DNA of 64,000 nt from the NCBI RefSeq assembly GCF_012272825.1, contig NZ_JAAWWS010000122.1, positions 43,015 through 107,014 of the forward strand, in the 5' to 3' direction. This document shows, in pieces, positions 1-10,646 of the stretch. A program made the translations under genes and the position numbers. The stretch is from Wenzhouxiangella sp. XN79A (GTDB lineage: Bacteria; Pseudomonadota; Gammaproteobacteria; Xanthomonadales; Wenzhouxiangellaceae). Every line of letters begins with the position of its first letter. Positions within the stretch are counted from its first letter, which is position 1. The notes under the pieces were generated by a model that saw only the letters and a program-made list of their open reading frames with translations, did no database searches and had not been told where the DNA came from.

Positions 1-293
1 ACGACCAGCACGATGACTCCGAGACCGGTCAACGCGCCGGCCAGCAGGGCCAGTGCAATCCAGAAGGCGGCAACCAGCACGATCAGGCCGATCTGCAGCC
101 AACCGAGGATCAGGCCGGCGCGGGCCAGGCCCGCGCCGCCGACCTCGAAGCCTTCTCGCTTCGATTGGTTCAGGGCGGCGTGCCCGGCGACGATCGCGAC
201 CAGCGAGCCGAGGATCGGGAACGCGACCCAGGCCAGGATGCCGCAGATCAGGCTGAGCAGCGCCAACGGGTGGGTCTCTGAAGATGCGGCCAT
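1..293 (-). CDS. DUF4190-type small membrane protein, 3' end outside the window
   Basis: The reading frame runs from an ATG at 293 down to the window edge without a stop, so the C-terminus is missing. About 97 residues are visible. Two hydrophobic stretches (about residues 9-35 and 58-97) flank a short polar loop containing GHAALNQSKREG, the hallmark of DUF4190 (PF13828) membrane proteins. The function of the family is not established. It lies downstream of the aldehyde dehydrogenase on the same strand, separated by an 8-bp inverted repeat, and is probably a separate unit. Confidence 0.75.
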   Translation of the reverse strand, partial: MAASSETHPLALLSLICGILAWVAFPILGSLVAIVAGHAALNQSKREGFEVGGAGLARAGLILGWLQIGLIVLVAAFWIALALLAGALTGLGVIVLV

Positions 294-321
294 GCGACGG
301 CTCCCGGCGGTCGTTCGGATC

Positions 322-350
322 GGTCCCGGCCGCGCGCGGCGACCGGGACC
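322..350 (-). terminator. Inverted repeat downstream of the aldehyde dehydrogenase
   Basis: GGTCCCGG (322-329) and CCGGGACC (343-350) form a perfect 8-bp stem with a 13-nt loop, beginning 7 nt after the dehydrogenase stop codon. No T-run follows on the minus strand, so it may be a weak or Rho-assisted terminator, or an mRNA 3'-end stabiliser. Confidence 0.35.
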
Positions 351-357
351 GGAGTCG

Positions 358-1884
358 TTACAGGTCGAACTTGATGCCCTGGGCCAGCGGCAGTTCGGTG
401 GAGTGGTTGATGGTGTTGGTCTGGCGACGCATGTAGGCCTGCCAGGCATCCGAACCCGACTCGCGACCGCCCCCGGTCTCTTTTTCGCCGCCGAACGCAC
501 CGCCGATCTCGGCGCCGGAGGTGCCGATGTTGACGTTGGCGATGCCGCAGTCCGAGCCCAGGTGGCCGAGGAAGAACTCGGCGTTGCGCAGGTCGGTGGT
601 GAAGATCGCCGACGACAGCCCCTGGCGGACGTCGTTGTGCATGGCCATCGCGTCCTCGAGCTTCGAGTAGGTCATGACGTAGAGGATCGGCGCGAAGGTT
701 TCTTCCTGGACGATGTCCCAGTGGTTTTCGGCACGCACGATGGCCGGCTCGACGAAGAAGCCGTCCCGGTCCAGCTGCTTGCCGCCGGTCAGCACTTCGC
801 CGCCGGCCTCGCGAGCCCGATCGAGCGCGCTCGTGTACCGGTCGACGGCCGCCTGGTCGGTCAGCGGACCCATCAGGGTGCCTTCGTCCAGCGGATCGCC
901 GATCCGGACCTGCTGGTAGGCGTCGACCAGCGTGGCGATGACGTCGTCGGCGATCGACTCGTGCAGGAACAGGCGTCGCGTGCTGGTGCAGCGCTGGCCG
1001 GCCGTGCCCACCGCTCCGAACACGATCGCCGGGATGGCCAGCTTCAGGTCGGCCGTTTCGTCGACGATGATCGCGTTGTTGCCGCCCAGTTCGAGCAGGC
1101 TCTTGCCCATTCGCGCGGCGACCCGCTCGCCGACCATCCGGCCGACCTTCGACGAACCGGTGAACGACATCAGATCGACGCGTTCGTCGTCGATGAACTT
1201 CTGCGAGAGCGCGTGGCCGTTTTCCATGAAGCTGGTGAAGATGGGCGGGAAATCGGTGCCCTCGAGTGCCTTGTTTGCGATGTTCTGGACCGCGGCACAG
1301 CACAGCACGCCCTTCGGTGAGGGCTTCCAGACCGTAGCGTTGCCGCAGACCGCCGACAGCAGCGCGTTCCAGGCCCAGACCGCGACCGGGAAGTTGAACG
1401 CGGTGGCCACGCCGACCACGCCCAGCGGGTGCCACTGTTCGTACATGCGGTGGCCCGGACGCTCGGAGTGCATCGTCTTGCCGTACAGCATCCGCGACTG
1501 GCCGACCGCGAAGTCGCCGATGTCGATCATTTCCTGGACCTCACCGTCGCCTTCGGGCTTGATCTTGCCCATTTCCAGCGAGACCAGGCTGCCGAGCGGG
1601 TCCTTGTACTCGCGCAGGGCTTCGGTGACGAGACGCACCGCTTCGCCGCGGATCGGCGCCGGAACCTGGCGCCAGGCCCGTGCGGTCTCGACGGCCTGCT
1701 GCATGACCCGCTCGTAGTCGTCCTCGGAGGCGGCATGGACGCGGGCGATGACCTCGCCGGTGGACGGATTGATCGATTCGATCGTGCCGGCGTCGGTGGT
1801 CGTCGACCACCGGCCGGGACCGAAGCAGGCACCGGGGTTGTCGGCCTTCAGGCCGAGGCTGTCGAGAATATGGCGATGGCCCAT
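358..1884 (-). CDS. amaB: ALDH7-family aldehyde dehydrogenase, probable L-piperidine-6-carboxylate (aminoadipate semialdehyde) dehydrogenase
   Basis: A 508-residue protein of normal length for the antiquitin/ALDH7 family. It oxidises alpha-aminoadipate semialdehyde (in equilibrium with piperideine-6-carboxylate) with NAD+ to 2-aminoadipate in lysine degradation. The family-specific [10 protein letters not shown] segment holds the general base Glu265, and [14 protein letters not shown] holds the catalytic Cys299. The ATG at 1884 follows a good GGAGG ribosome site. The long in-frame extension upstream has no family similarity. Cytoplasmic. No other lysine-catabolic gene is adjacent, so the substrate is assigned from family membership only. 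Confidence 0.9.
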   Translation of the reverse strand: MGHRHILDSLGLKADNPGACFGPGRWSTTTDAGTIESINPSTGEVIARVHAASEDDYERVMQQAVETARAWRQVPAPIRGEAVRLVTEALREYKDPLGSLVSLEMGKIKPEGDGEVQEMIDIGDFAVGQSRMLYGKTMHSERPGHRMYEQWHPLGVVGVATAFNFPVAVWAWNALLSAVCGNATVWKPSPKGVLCCAAVQNIANKALEGTDFPPIFTSFMENGHALSQKFIDDERVDLMSFTGSSKVGRMVGERVAARMGKSLLELGGNNAIIVDETADLKLAIPAIVFGAVGTAGQRCTSTRRLFLHESIADDVIATLVDAYQQVRIGDPLDEGTLMGPLTDQAAVDRYTSALDRAREAGGEVLTGGKQLDRDGFFVEPAIVRAENHWDIVQEETFAPILYVMTYSKLEDAMAMHNDVRQGLSSAIFTTDLRNAEFFLGHLGSDCGIANVNIGTSGAEIGGAFGGEKETGGGRESGSDAWQAYMRRQTNTINHSTELPLAQGIKFDL

Positions 1885-1980
1885 GCGGGTTCCTCCAGGA
1901 TGCTTGAAACGGGTGCGCCGGCCATCGGAAGACCCGGCCTCGGGGGCGCGGGGTCGCGAAGACGACCGGATGATCCCGCC

Positions 1981-1986
1981 ATTATC
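1981..1986 (-). promoter_or_regulatory. Possible extended -10 of the aldehyde dehydrogenase gene
   Basis: On the minus strand TGCGATAATGG places a GATAAT -10 element with an extended TGC, about 100 bases before the start codon. No clear -35 is present, as is usual for extended -10 promoters. The same 11 bases precede the thiolase gene (near 33603-33608). Confidence 0.35.
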
Positions 1987-2110
1987 GCATCGAACGCCGC
2001 GGTCCGGGCGTGCACAGGGACGAGCCAGCGGCCCTCGGGTCGAACGACCACCGAGCCGGGGCCGATGGCGGGGGCGGTGTGTGCCGGGTTGTCCTGAACG
2101 CGTCCCCGGA

Positions 2111-2767
2111 TCAGTCCGACGGCGGATTCGCGGTGCTCCGGTCGGCCGTTCGGTCGGCCAGTCGATCGGCAATCCGGCCGGCAAGGTCGGCCAACGCGGC
2201 CTCGAAGCCGGCGACCACCTCGGTCGCCCCGGCCGAGGCCAGCGGGGCCTGGTGCAGCATACGCAACCGGGCCACGGGCGCGCCGCTGTCGGCGTCGAGC
2301 AGACGCGCATCCAGCTCGATGACCGCGGCCAGTCCATCGTCGGTTTCGGCCAGCTCGAAGCGACGCAGGTCGATGAACAGGGCTCGATCGACCAGCGAAG
2401 CGCTCGGCGTGACATCGGAGAACAGCTCGGCGTCGCGAAGGTAGCGGATCAGCGTGGTCTGGAGCAGGTCGGGCGCCGGTGCGACCCAGCGCAGCTGCGG
2501 CAGCACCTGCAGGCGGCCGCCGGCGGTTCGCACCAGCACCCGGTTGGCGTCGCGGGCCGGATCGGCTTCCGGACGCGGCAGGCCCAACCGTCCGGGGCGG
2601 GTCGGCCCGTGTGCGCCGGGTACGCCGTCGATGCGCGGGTCGAGTTGTTGCACCGCGACCTTTTCCGGCAGCACCGAGCAGCCGGCAAGACCCAGCGAAA
2701 CGGCCAGCGCGGCGATGAGCAAAGGCAGGCTGTTCAGTCGAACGGCCTTCGGGACGGAACGGATCAT
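2111..2767 (-). CDS. ABC-type transport auxiliary lipoprotein (PqiC/PF03886 family), MCE system component
   Basis: A 218-residue protein with an N-terminal membrane segment and a lipobox LAGC, so Cys30 is the likely lipidated residue. The remainder ([21 protein letters not shown], then a C-terminal [21 protein letters not shown]) matches PF03886 outer-membrane lipoproteins such as PqiC. These cooperate with MCE proteins in lipid traffic between the membranes. Its ATG overlaps the stop of the upstream MlaD-like gene by 4 bases (ATGA), showing translational coupling. It is the last gene of the operon. Confidence 0.82.
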   Translation of the reverse strand: MIRSVPKAVRLNSLPLLIAALAVSLGLAGCSVLPEKVAVQQLDPRIDGVPGAHGPTRPGRLGLPRPEADPARDANRVLVRTAGGRLQVLPQLRWVAPAPDLLQTTLIRYLRDAELFSDVTPSASLVDRALFIDLRRFELAETDDGLAAVIELDARLLDADSGAPVARLRMLHQAPLASAGATEVVAGFEAALADLAGRIADRLADRTADRSTANPPSD

Positions 2768-3729
2768 GGCGTCGAATACTCCTCTGGTCGTTCGCCGCCG
2801 AGCAGGAAGCCCGACGGGTCCTGCTCGAGTTCGCGGATCAGGCCGGACAATTGGCGAATCAACTGGCGCAGGTCATCGAGGCCGCCGCCGACCTGGCGCA
2901 TGCCGACCCCGCCCAGGCGGCTGAGATCGTCCTGGTTGGCCGCGACGATCCGGTCGAGTCGGCCGGCCAGCGACTCGATCCGCGCCAGCGTGCCGGTCAG
3001 GCGCTCGCTGACTTCGGGCAGGTCGCGGACCAGGCCGCGATCGATCGCATCGACGGTCTCGGTGAAGCGCGCGGCGGCCTCGTTCAGCCGCTCGATCAGC
3101 GCCGGCAGGTCCTCGCCGGTCGCCGCGGCGCCGGCCAGTGCCCGGTTCAACGGGTGGTCGGGCCGATTGAGGCCGGTGCTGAAGGTCTCCAGCGCGGCCA
3201 GGGTCTGCTCGACGCGCTCGATGTTGTCGGCCTCCAGCAGCTGGCCGAGCTGGTTGAGCACGGAATTGGCGGTCACGACGATGCCCTCGGACGACTCCAG
3301 CAGCCTTGCCAACGGTGAGGCGTTGGACGGGATCCGCGGCAGCTGTCGGCCGGGCGCTTCGAGCATCGGCGAGCCGGGCGTGCCGCCGGTCAGCTGGATG
3401 GCCGCGGTCCCGGTCAACCCGGTCAGTCGCAGCGTCGCGACGGTGTCGGTATGAATCGGCACGTCCGACTCGATGTCGACGATGACCTGCACCTGGCGTG
3501 CGTCGCCCGGATACAGGCCGATGTCGGTCACGCGGCCGACATTGACGCCGTTGTAGAGCACTGCGCTGCCGTTGGACAGGCCCATCACCGACTCGTCGAA
3601 CACGATTTCGTAGCGATCCCAGGCGCGATCGGTCGTGTAGCGGGCCGTGAACAGCCCGAACAGCACGGCGACCACGGCCACGCCGAAGGTGAAGGCGCCG
3701 ATGATGACGTAGTTCGCTCGAGTTTCCAT
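2764..3729 (-). CDS. mlaD: MlaD-like MCE-domain substrate-binding protein
   Basis: A 321-residue protein with a single N-terminal transmembrane helix (about residues 8-29) and one MCE domain (about 38-120; NGSAVLYNGVNVGRVTDIGL, LRLTGLTGTAAIQL). A long alpha-helical C-terminal region follows, rich in ERL and LARIESLAGRLDRIV repeats. MCE proteins are periplasmic lipid-binding rings anchored to an MlaEF-type ABC transporter. At 321 residues it is longer than E. coli MlaD (183), and the extra helical tail may form a needle or span the periplasm (inference). It sits 9 bases after the ATPase gene. Confidence 0.88.
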   Translation of the reverse strand: METRANYVIIGAFTFGVAVVAVLFGLFTARYTTDRAWDRYEIVFDESVMGLSNGSAVLYNGVNVGRVTDIGLYPGDARQVQVIVDIESDVPIHTDTVATLRLTGLTGTAAIQLTGGTPGSPMLEAPGRQLPRIPSNASPLARLLESSEGIVVTANSVLNQLGQLLEADNIERVEQTLAALETFSTGLNRPDHPLNRALAGAAATGEDLPALIERLNEAAARFTETVDAIDRGLVRDLPEVSERLTGTLARIESLAGRLDRIVAANQDDLSRLGGVGMRQVGGGLDDLRQLIRQLSGLIRELEQDPSGFLLGGERPEEYSTP

Positions 3730-3738
3730 CGTGGTTCC

Positions 3739-4509
3739 TCAGCGCTTGGGGTGGGCGGCGCGGGCCCGGGGGCCCTGGAAATAGTCGCGCACCCACGGGT
3801 GATCGAGTCGCTCGACCTCGTCCAGCGAGGCATTGGCCAGCACCCGGTGATCGGCGAGCACGGCGATACGATCGCAGATCGCGTAGAGCGTGTCGAGGTC
3901 ATGGGTGATCAGGAAGACGGTCAGTTCGAGCGCCTGCTGCAGCGTTCGCAGCAGGCGGTCGAACTCGGCCGCGCCGATCGGGTCGAGGCCGGCGGTCGGT
4001 TCGTCGAGAAACAGAAGTTCGGGTTCGAGCGCCAGCGAGCGGGCCAGCGCCACGCGCTTGCGCATGCCGCCGGAGAGTTCGGACGGCATCTTCGCGCAGG
4101 CCGAATCGGGCAGGCCGGTCAGCTGGATCTTCGAACGGGCCAGATCGCGCCGGAGCTGTCGCGGCAGGTCGGGATACTGCGTGCGCATCGGCAGTTCGAC
4201 GTTCTCGATGACGCTCAGCGACGAGAACAGCGCGCCGTCCTGGAACAGCACGCCGGCGCGCCGGGCCATTCGTTGCTGGGCGATCTCGGGGTCGTCGAGG
4301 CGTTCGCCGAACACCTCGATCCGACCGCCGGTCGGCCGGCGCAGGCCTAGGATGGAGCGCATCAGCACCGATTTCCCGGTGCCCGAGCCGCCGACCACGC
4401 CGAGAATCTCGCCGCGCGGCACGTCGAGATCCAGTCCGTCGTGGACCAGGTCTGCGCCGAAGCGGTTGACCAGCCCGCGCACGCGGATGACCGGCTCGCC
4501 GCCGCTCAC
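3739..4509 (-). CDS. mlaF: MlaF-like ABC transporter ATP-binding protein
   Basis: A 256-residue ATPase with Walker A GGSGTGKS (Lys46), signature LSGGMRKRVALARSLA, Walker B LLFLDEPTAGLDP and an H-loop ITHDLD. It powers phospholipid movement through the MlaE-type permease. The start is taken as GTG at 4509, overlapping the TGA of the permease gene by 4 bases. The in-frame upstream extension lies inside the permease gene and is not protein-like. Middle gene of the MCE operon. Confidence 0.9.
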   Translation of the reverse strand: MSGGEPVIRVRGLVNRFGADLVHDGLDLDVPRGEILGVVGGSGTGKSVLMRSILGLRRPTGGRIEVFGERLDDPEIAQQRMARRAGVLFQDGALFSSLSVIENVELPMRTQYPDLPRQLRRDLARSKIQLTGLPDSACAKMPSELSGGMRKRVALARSLALEPELLFLDEPTAGLDPIGAAEFDRLLRTLQQALELTVFLITHDLDTLYAICDRIAVLADHRVLANASLDEVERLDHPWVRDYFQGPRARAAHPKR

Positions 4510-5639
4510 CAGCCGATCTCCATGAAATAGATCGCGGCCAGCGCGTCGATCACGATGACCATGGTGATGCTGCGGACCACGGCGGTCGTGGTGTGCTCGC
4601 CGACCGACTGCGCGGTGCCGCTGACGCGCAGTCCCTCGAGGCAGCCGATCAGTGCGATGACCAGCGCGAAGATCGGCGCCTTGATCATGCCGATCAGGTA
4701 CTGGCGCAGGGTCAGGGTCTGCTCGACGCGCTCGATGTACAGCGACAGATTGATGTCCAGCGATACCACGGAAACGACCAGCCCGCCGAACAGGCCGGCC
4801 AGGGTGGCCAGGAACGTCAGCAGCGGCAGCGCGATCAGCAGGGCGATCAGGCGCGGCAGCACCAGCACCTCGACGGTGTCCAGGCCGAGGATGCGGATCG
4901 CGTCGATCTCCTCGCGCGATTTCATCATCCCGATCTGGGCGCAGAACGCGCTGGCGGTCCGCCCGGCCAGCAGGATCGCGGTCAGCAGCACGCCGAACTC
5001 GCGGGCGAAGGCAAAGGCCACCAGGTCGACGACGAACAACTCGGCCCCGAAGTCGGCCAGCACCGTTGCGCCGAGAAAGGCGATCACCGCGCCGACCAGG
5101 GCCGCCAGCAGGATCAGCAGCGGCACGGCGTCGAGCCCGGTCTGTTCGATGTGGTGGACGACCGAGGTCAGGCGCAGCCGCTTCGGCTGGAGCAGGGTGC
5201 GGACCAGTCGATGCAGGGTCAGGCCGAGGAAGCCGAACAGCTCGCGAGTCGAGGTCGCGATCTCGACGGTGGCCCGGCCGATTCGCTCCAGCACCTGCCG
5301 CCAGGCGGGTTCGTCGGGCGGATCGTCGGCCGGCCGGTCGTCGCAGGCCTGGTCGACGGCCTCGAACACGCGCTGCCATCGTTCGGGAAGCCCGGCATCG
5401 CGGGCGGTCTGGCCCCGGCGTTCGGTCAACCGCTCCAGCAGCAGCGCGCCGCTGGCGTCGAGCCGGGTGATGCCGCGGAAGTCCAGCCGGGCGGCGCGGC
5501 TGCCCGTCCGTTCGACCTGGTCGGCCAGCGTGATCGCATGGAGCAGCGTCCAGTCGCCGAAGGCTTCGATCCGGTCGCCGTCGTCGCCTTGCGCCCGACG
5601 CAGGCCGGGACCGCGTTCGGTGTGTGCTTCAGCCGGCAT
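4506..5639 (-). CDS. mlaE: MlaE-family permease with fused N-terminal STAS domain
   Basis: A 377-residue protein. About the first 100 residues form a STAS/MlaB-like domain (ARLDFRGITRLDASGALLLE). The remaining about 260 are the MlaE permease with five or so membrane helices and the conserved EFGVLLTAILLAGRTASAF. In E. coli the STAS subunit MlaB is a separate protein; here it is fused to the permease, as in a known subset of MlaE proteins. The start codon lies 11 bases inside the end of the upstream SRAP gene and the stop overlaps the ATPase start. Confidence 0.88.
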   Translation of the reverse strand: MPAEAHTERGPGLRRAQGDDGDRIEAFGDWTLLHAITLADQVERTGSRAARLDFRGITRLDASGALLLERLTERRGQTARDAGLPERWQRVFEAVDQACDDRPADDPPDEPAWRQVLERIGRATVEIATSTRELFGFLGLTLHRLVRTLLQPKRLRLTSVVHHIEQTGLDAVPLLILLAALVGAVIAFLGATVLADFGAELFVVDLVAFAFAREFGVLLTAILLAGRTASAFCAQIGMMKSREEIDAIRILGLDTVEVLVLPRLIALLIALPLLTFLATLAGLFGGLVVSVVSLDINLSLYIERVEQTLTLRQYLIGMIKAPIFALVIALIGCLEGLRVSGTAQSVGEHTTTAVVRSITMVIVIDALAAIYFMEIGW

Positions 5640-6354
5640 CGTCGCTCTCGAGCAGGTCGTCGCCGGTGTACCCCGGGTTGTTGACCCGCCGGGTGACGGG
5701 CTGCGCCGTCAGGGCATCGTCCGGCGGGGGGCGGAGCACGGCTTCGGCTTCGGCGGGCGGCGCGTCCAGCCAGGTGTCCAGCTGGCCGGGACCGAGCAGC
5801 ACCGGAGCGCGATGGTGGCCGATCGAGCGGAGCGTCTCGTTCGGCTCGGTGGTCAGCAGCGTCAGGCTTTCGCGGGTGGTGCCGGCGGCGTCGGTGCTGC
5901 GGTCCCAGAGGCCGGCAAGCACCAGGATCGGTGCGCCGGCCGGAGCGACGCGCCACGGCTGACGCGGCTGCGAGCGCGGATCCCATTCATAGAACCAGCC
6001 GATCGGCACCGCGCAGCGCTGGTTGCGGCGCCAGGCGCTGCGGAAGGCCGGTTTTCCACCGACGGTCTCGGTGAACGAGCGGCCGGGTTCGGTCCGGCAA
6101 TTGGCGGTGGCGTACTTCGGCAGTTCGTCGTCGAGCCAGTGCGGGATCAGTGGCCAGACCAGCGCATCGACCCGGCGACCGCCGTCGGCACCGGGGCGCA
6201 GCGCCGGCAGGGTTCGCCAGTCGACGCCGTCCCGGGTCCGCGTACTCGGCGCCACGTTGTAGCGCGCCTCGCCCCCGGCCGGCGGCTCGCCCGGCAGCGA
6301 CAGGAAGCCCCAGACCGTTTTCCAGTCGAACGCCAGGCCGACACGACCGCACAT
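5629..6354 (-). CDS. SOS response-associated peptidase (SRAP/HMCES/YedK family)
   Basis: A 241-residue protein. After removal of Met1, Cys2 (MCGRV) becomes the N-terminal residue that forms a thiazolidine crosslink with abasic sites in single-stranded DNA. RYNVAPST, PIGWFYEWD and IGHHRAPVLL match the family core with its active-site Asn, Glu and His. The ATG at 6354 is preceded by GGGAG. It is the first gene of a run into the MCE transporter operon (11-base overlap with mlaE), although no functional link between abasic-site repair and lipid transport is known. Confidence 0.9.
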   Translation of the reverse strand: MCGRVGLAFDWKTVWGFLSLPGEPPAGGEARYNVAPSTRTRDGVDWRTLPALRPGADGGRRVDALVWPLIPHWLDDELPKYATANCRTEPGRSFTETVGGKPAFRSAWRRNQRCAVPIGWFYEWDPRSQPRQPWRVAPAGAPILVLAGLWDRSTDAAGTTRESLTLLTTEPNETLRSIGHHRAPVLLGPGQLDTWLDAPPAEAEAVLRPPPDDALTAQPVTRRVNNPGYTGDDLLESDDAG

Positions 6355-6443
6355 GGTTGCTCCCTCGGGTTGCCGATGAGAAACGAACTGATTGTACCGG
6401 GCGAGCCCGAAGCGGCCGGAGTTTCGAAAAACACGCCCTTGCA

Positions 6444-6473
6444 TGGACACGCAGCCATGCCTCGGGATATACT
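6444..6473 (+). promoter_or_regulatory. Probable sigma-70 promoter of the rpmI-pheT operon
   Basis: TGGACA (6444-6449), an 18-base spacer and TATACT (6468-6473) are each one mismatch from consensus. Transcription would start near 6480, leaving a leader of about 150 bases before rpmI. That is long enough for ribosomal-protein feedback control (L20 in other bacteria), but no specific L20-binding structure was identified. Confidence 0.55.
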
Positions 6474-6630
6474 CAGGGGCTTGCTCAACCAACAAGCCGG
6501 ACTGCAGCTCGTGGGCACGACAAGTGCGCCGGGCCGACCGGGCGGATCTCATCCGACCGGCATGCGCGACGCCGCTGCAGCGAAGGCATCGATGAAAACT
6601 GCGACCGATCTCAATTCGTAGGAGTTGCAC

Positions 6631-6828
6631 ATGCCCAAGATGAAATCCAACCGGGGCGCGGCCAAGCGCTTCCGCAAGACCGGCAGCGGGCGCATCAAGC
6701 GCAAGCACGCCTTCCACAGCCACATCCTGACCAAGAAGGACACCAAGCGCAAGCGTCGCCTGCGCTCGACGTCGATGGTCGCGAAGGCCGACGAAAAGGC
6801 CATTCGCAAGATGCTTCCCAAGCTCTAA
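6631..6828 (+). CDS. rpmI: 50S ribosomal protein L35
   Basis: A 65-residue, highly basic protein, [20 protein letters not shown] onward, with the typical [14 protein letters not shown] block. Start chosen at ATG 6631, 6 bases after TAGGAG. The usual upstream neighbour infC is absent: the gene is preceded by about 276 bases and a divergent SRAP gene. It begins the rpmI-rplT-pheST unit. Confidence 0.97.
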   Translation: MPKMKSNRGAAKRFRKTGSGRIKRKHAFHSHILTKKDTKRKRRLRSTSMVAKADEKAIRKMLPKL

Positions 6829-6840
6829 GGAGAACGAGAC

Positions 6841-7197
6841 ATGGCACGAGTAAAACGTGGAGTGGTTGCCCGCCGCCGTCACCGCAAGGTCCTGAGCCGG
6901 GCCAAGGGCTATTACGGCGCCCGCCGCAAGGTCTATCGCGTCGCCAAGCAGGCCGTCATCAAGGCCGGTCAGTACGCGTATCGCGACCGCCGGACCCGCA
7001 AGCGCGAGTTCCGTGCGTTGTGGATCCAGCGGATCAACGCCGCGGCCCGCGAGCACGGTCTGTCGTACAGCCGCTTCATCAACGGGCTGAAGAAGGCCGA
7101 GATCGGCATCGATCGCAAGATGCTGGCCGAGCTGGCCGTCAACGACAAGGTCGCCTTCAAGGCGCTGGCCGAGAAAGCCCAGGCCCACCTGTCCTGA
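6841..7197 (+). CDS. rplT: 50S ribosomal protein L20
   Basis: A 118-residue protein of exactly normal length: [18 protein letters not shown], the basic extended N-terminus, then the globular C-terminal domain ([20 protein letters not shown]). It binds 23S rRNA early in large-subunit assembly. It lies 12 bases after rpmI with a strong AAGGAG site. Confidence 0.97.
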   Translation: MARVKRGVVARRRHRKVLSRAKGYYGARRKVYRVAKQAVIKAGQYAYRDRRTRKREFRALWIQRINAAAREHGLSYSRFINGLKKAEIGIDRKMLAELAVNDKVAFKALAEKAQAHLS

Positions 7198-8220
<1,023 letters not shown>

Positions 8221-8259
8221 GCGGGCCAGGGCCGGCACAGCGGAATCACGGGAAAAGCA

Positions 8260-10641
8260 ATGCGTTTCAGCTATCAATGGCTCACGGAGTGGGTCGATAC
8301 CGAACTGACGGCCGAGCAAGCGGCCGAGCGCCTGACCGCGGCCGGTCTCGAAGTCGATGAGCTCGTCCGCCTCGGCGGCGATCTGGACGGCGTGGTGGTC
8401 GGTCGAATCGACCGCTGCGAGCCGCACCCCGATGCCGACCGGCTCAAGGTCTGCTCGGTCGATATCGGCGCCGACCAGCCGCTCCAGATCGTCTGCGGCG
8501 CGCCGAACGCCCGCGCCGGCCTGCGCGCACCGGTCGCCACAGTCGGAAGCCGCCTGCCGGGCGGCCTGAAGATCCGTGCCGCCAGGCTGCGCGGGGTCGA
8601 ATCGGCCGGCATGCTGTGTTCGGCGCCGGAACTGGAGATCGGCGAAGACGCATCGGGGCTGCTCGAGCTGGCCGACGACCTGGAAATCGGGATGCCGCTG
8701 CATCGCGCGCTGGGGCTGCCGGACCACGCGATCGAGCTCGACCTGACGCCGAACCGGGCCGATTGCCTCTCGATCCGCGGGATTGCCGGGGAATTCGCGG
8801 CGCTGGGCGCCGGCACGCTGCGCCCGCCCCGGATCGACGCGGTTGCGACCGCCGGGTCACGGATCGTTTCGATCGAGCTCGCCGAGGGTGCCGGTTGCCC
8901 GCGCTACGTCGGCCGGGTCATCGAGGGCGTCGATCCGAGCGCGCCGACGCCGCCGTGGATGGTTCAGCGCCTGGAACGCTGCGGTGTGCGCAGTCTCGGA
9001 CCGATCGTCGACGTCACGAACTACGTACTGCTCGAGTTCGGTCAGCCGATGCACGCCTTCGACCTCGACCGCCTCGACGGCGGCATCCGGGTCCGTCGCG
9101 CTGTCCGAGGCGAAACGCTGGAGCTGCTCAACGACCAGACCATCGAGCTCGACGAGGAGCTGCTGGTCATCGCCGACCATGGCGGGCCGGTTGCGCTGGC
9201 CGGCATCATGGGCGGACGCCCGAGCTCGGTTCAGGACGACACCCGCGACATCCTGCTCGAATCGGCCTGGTTCGATCCGGCGGTGATCATCGGCAAGGCC
9301 CGGCGCTTCGGCCTGGCCACCGACTCCTCGCATCGCTTCGAGCGCGGCGTCGATCCCGAACTGCAGCAGCTCGCGATCGAACGCGCAACCCGGCTGATCG
9401 TCGAGATCGCCGGCGGCACGCCCGGGCCGGTGCTGGACCGCACGCACACGGAGGCCTTGCCGGCGCGTCCGCGGATCGAGCTTCGGCCGGACCGCGTCAA
9501 TCGGGTGCTGGGTACTGTGCTGGACCCGGACCGGATGCGCGAGGTGCTCGAGCGCTTGGGCATGGCGGTCGATCACGGCACGGTGCCGTGGGCCGTCGTG
9601 CCGCCATCGAGACGACGCGATCTGGCCATCGAAGAGGACCTGATCGAAGAAATCGCCCGGGTCGTCGGCTACGATCGACTGCCGGTGCGGGCCCCGGGTG
9701 GCCGTCTGCGCGCGCGAGTCGCGAGCGAGTCCGAAACTCCGATCGATGCGATCGGCGCAGGACTGCAGGCCAGGGGGTTCCAGGAAATCATCAGCTGGAG
9801 CTTCGTCGGCGAGCAGCTGCTCGAGCGGTTCGGCCTTGCAGCCGGTGCCCAGCCGCTCGCCAATCCGCTCAGCCAGGACATGGGCGTGCTCCGCACCAGC
9901 CTGGTTCCCGGCCTGGTCCAGACCGTGGCCGCCAACCTGCGCAAGCAGCAGGCCCGGATCAAGCTCTACGAGACCGGCCACGTGTTCCGGGTCGGCGCCG
10001 AAGGGTTCGAGGAATCGCACCGAGTGGGCCTGGCGCTGGCCGGGCGTGCCGTTGGCGAGTCATGGACCGCGGCCCGGCGCGACTTCGATTTCTTCGACCT
10101 CAAGGGTGAAGTCGAACAGATGCTTGCGCTGGCCGGCCTGGGCCATGGGCAGGTGGTGTTCCGACCGACACGACGGGACTGGCTGCATCCGGGGCAGTCC
10201 GCCGAGGTCCTGATCGACGACGAGACGGCGGGGACCCTCGGCCAGCTCCATCCGGCGCTGGTCGATCCGCTGGGCCTGGCGCATCCGGTGTTCGTCGCCG
10301 AACTTGAACTCGCGCCGATCCGGTCCCGCGCGCTGCCGGAGTACGGCGGTCTGTCGCGGTTCCCGTCGGTCCGGCGCGATCTGGCCCTTGCGGTGCCCGA
10401 GGACGTCGCCGCGGCCGAGCTGGTCACGGTCGCGAAAAAGGTCGGCGGTGACCGGGTGCGTGAGTGTATTATTTTCGACACGTACGAAGGAAAGGGCATA
10501 GAATCAGGCTTCAAAGGAATCGCTATAGGCTTGATTCTTCGCGATGTTTCGCGCACTCTTACGGACCAGGACGCCGACCGGGTCGTCACGGACGTGATGG
10601 CGGCGCTGAACCAGACGTACGGAGTATCTTTGAGAGGGTGA
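8260..10641 (+). CDS. pheT: Phenylalanyl-tRNA synthetase beta subunit
   Basis: A 793-residue protein of full length. In order: EMAP/tRNA-binding domain (about 40-150), B3/4 editing domain, B5 domain, the catalytic-like core, and a C-terminal anticodon-binding ferredoxin-like fold ([11 protein letters not shown]). It carries out editing of Tyr-tRNA(Phe) and tRNA recognition. It follows pheS and is followed 5 bases later by ihfA. Confidence 0.97.
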   Translation: MRFSYQWLTEWVDTELTAEQAAERLTAAGLEVDELVRLGGDLDGVVVGRIDRCEPHPDADRLKVCSVDIGADQPLQIVCGAPNARAGLRAPVATVGSRLPGGLKIRAARLRGVESAGMLCSAPELEIGEDASGLLELADDLEIGMPLHRALGLPDHAIELDLTPNRADCLSIRGIAGEFAALGAGTLRPPRIDAVATAGSRIVSIELAEGAGCPRYVGRVIEGVDPSAPTPPWMVQRLERCGVRSLGPIVDVTNYVLLEFGQPMHAFDLDRLDGGIRVRRAVRGETLELLNDQTIELDEELLVIADHGGPVALAGIMGGRPSSVQDDTRDILLESAWFDPAVIIGKARRFGLATDSSHRFERGVDPELQQLAIERATRLIVEIAGGTPGPVLDRTHTEALPARPRIELRPDRVNRVLGTVLDPDRMREVLERLGMAVDHGTVPWAVVPPSRRRDLAIEEDLIEEIARVVGYDRLPVRAPGGRLRARVASESETPIDAIGAGLQARGFQEIISWSFVGEQLLERFGLAAGAQPLANPLSQDMGVLRTSLVPGLVQTVAANLRKQQARIKLYETGHVFRVGAEGFEESHRVGLALAGRAVGESWTAARRDFDFFDLKGEVEQMLALAGLGHGQVVFRPTRRDWLHPGQSAEVLIDDETAGTLGQLHPALVDPLGLAHPVFVAELELAPIRSRALPEYGGLSRFPSVRRDLALAVPEDVAAAELVTVAKKVGGDRVRECIIFDTYEGKGIESGFKGIAIGLILRDVSRTLTDQDADRVVTDVMAALNQTYGVSLRG

Positions 10642-10646
10642 CCGAA

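Noticed and set aside
13..1320. A plus-strand frame covering the DUF4190 and aldehyde dehydrogenase region
   Set aside because: Antisense shadow of two well-supported minus-strand genes.
6480..6630. A remnant of infC upstream of rpmI
   Set aside because: No frame in this stretch resembles IF3; the short open frames lack ribosome sites and family motifs.
10638..10640. GTG start for ihfA overlapping the pheT stop
   Set aside because: The only ribosome-like sequence (AGAGGG) runs into this GTG and is correctly spaced for ATG 10647, which also gives the conserved N-terminus.
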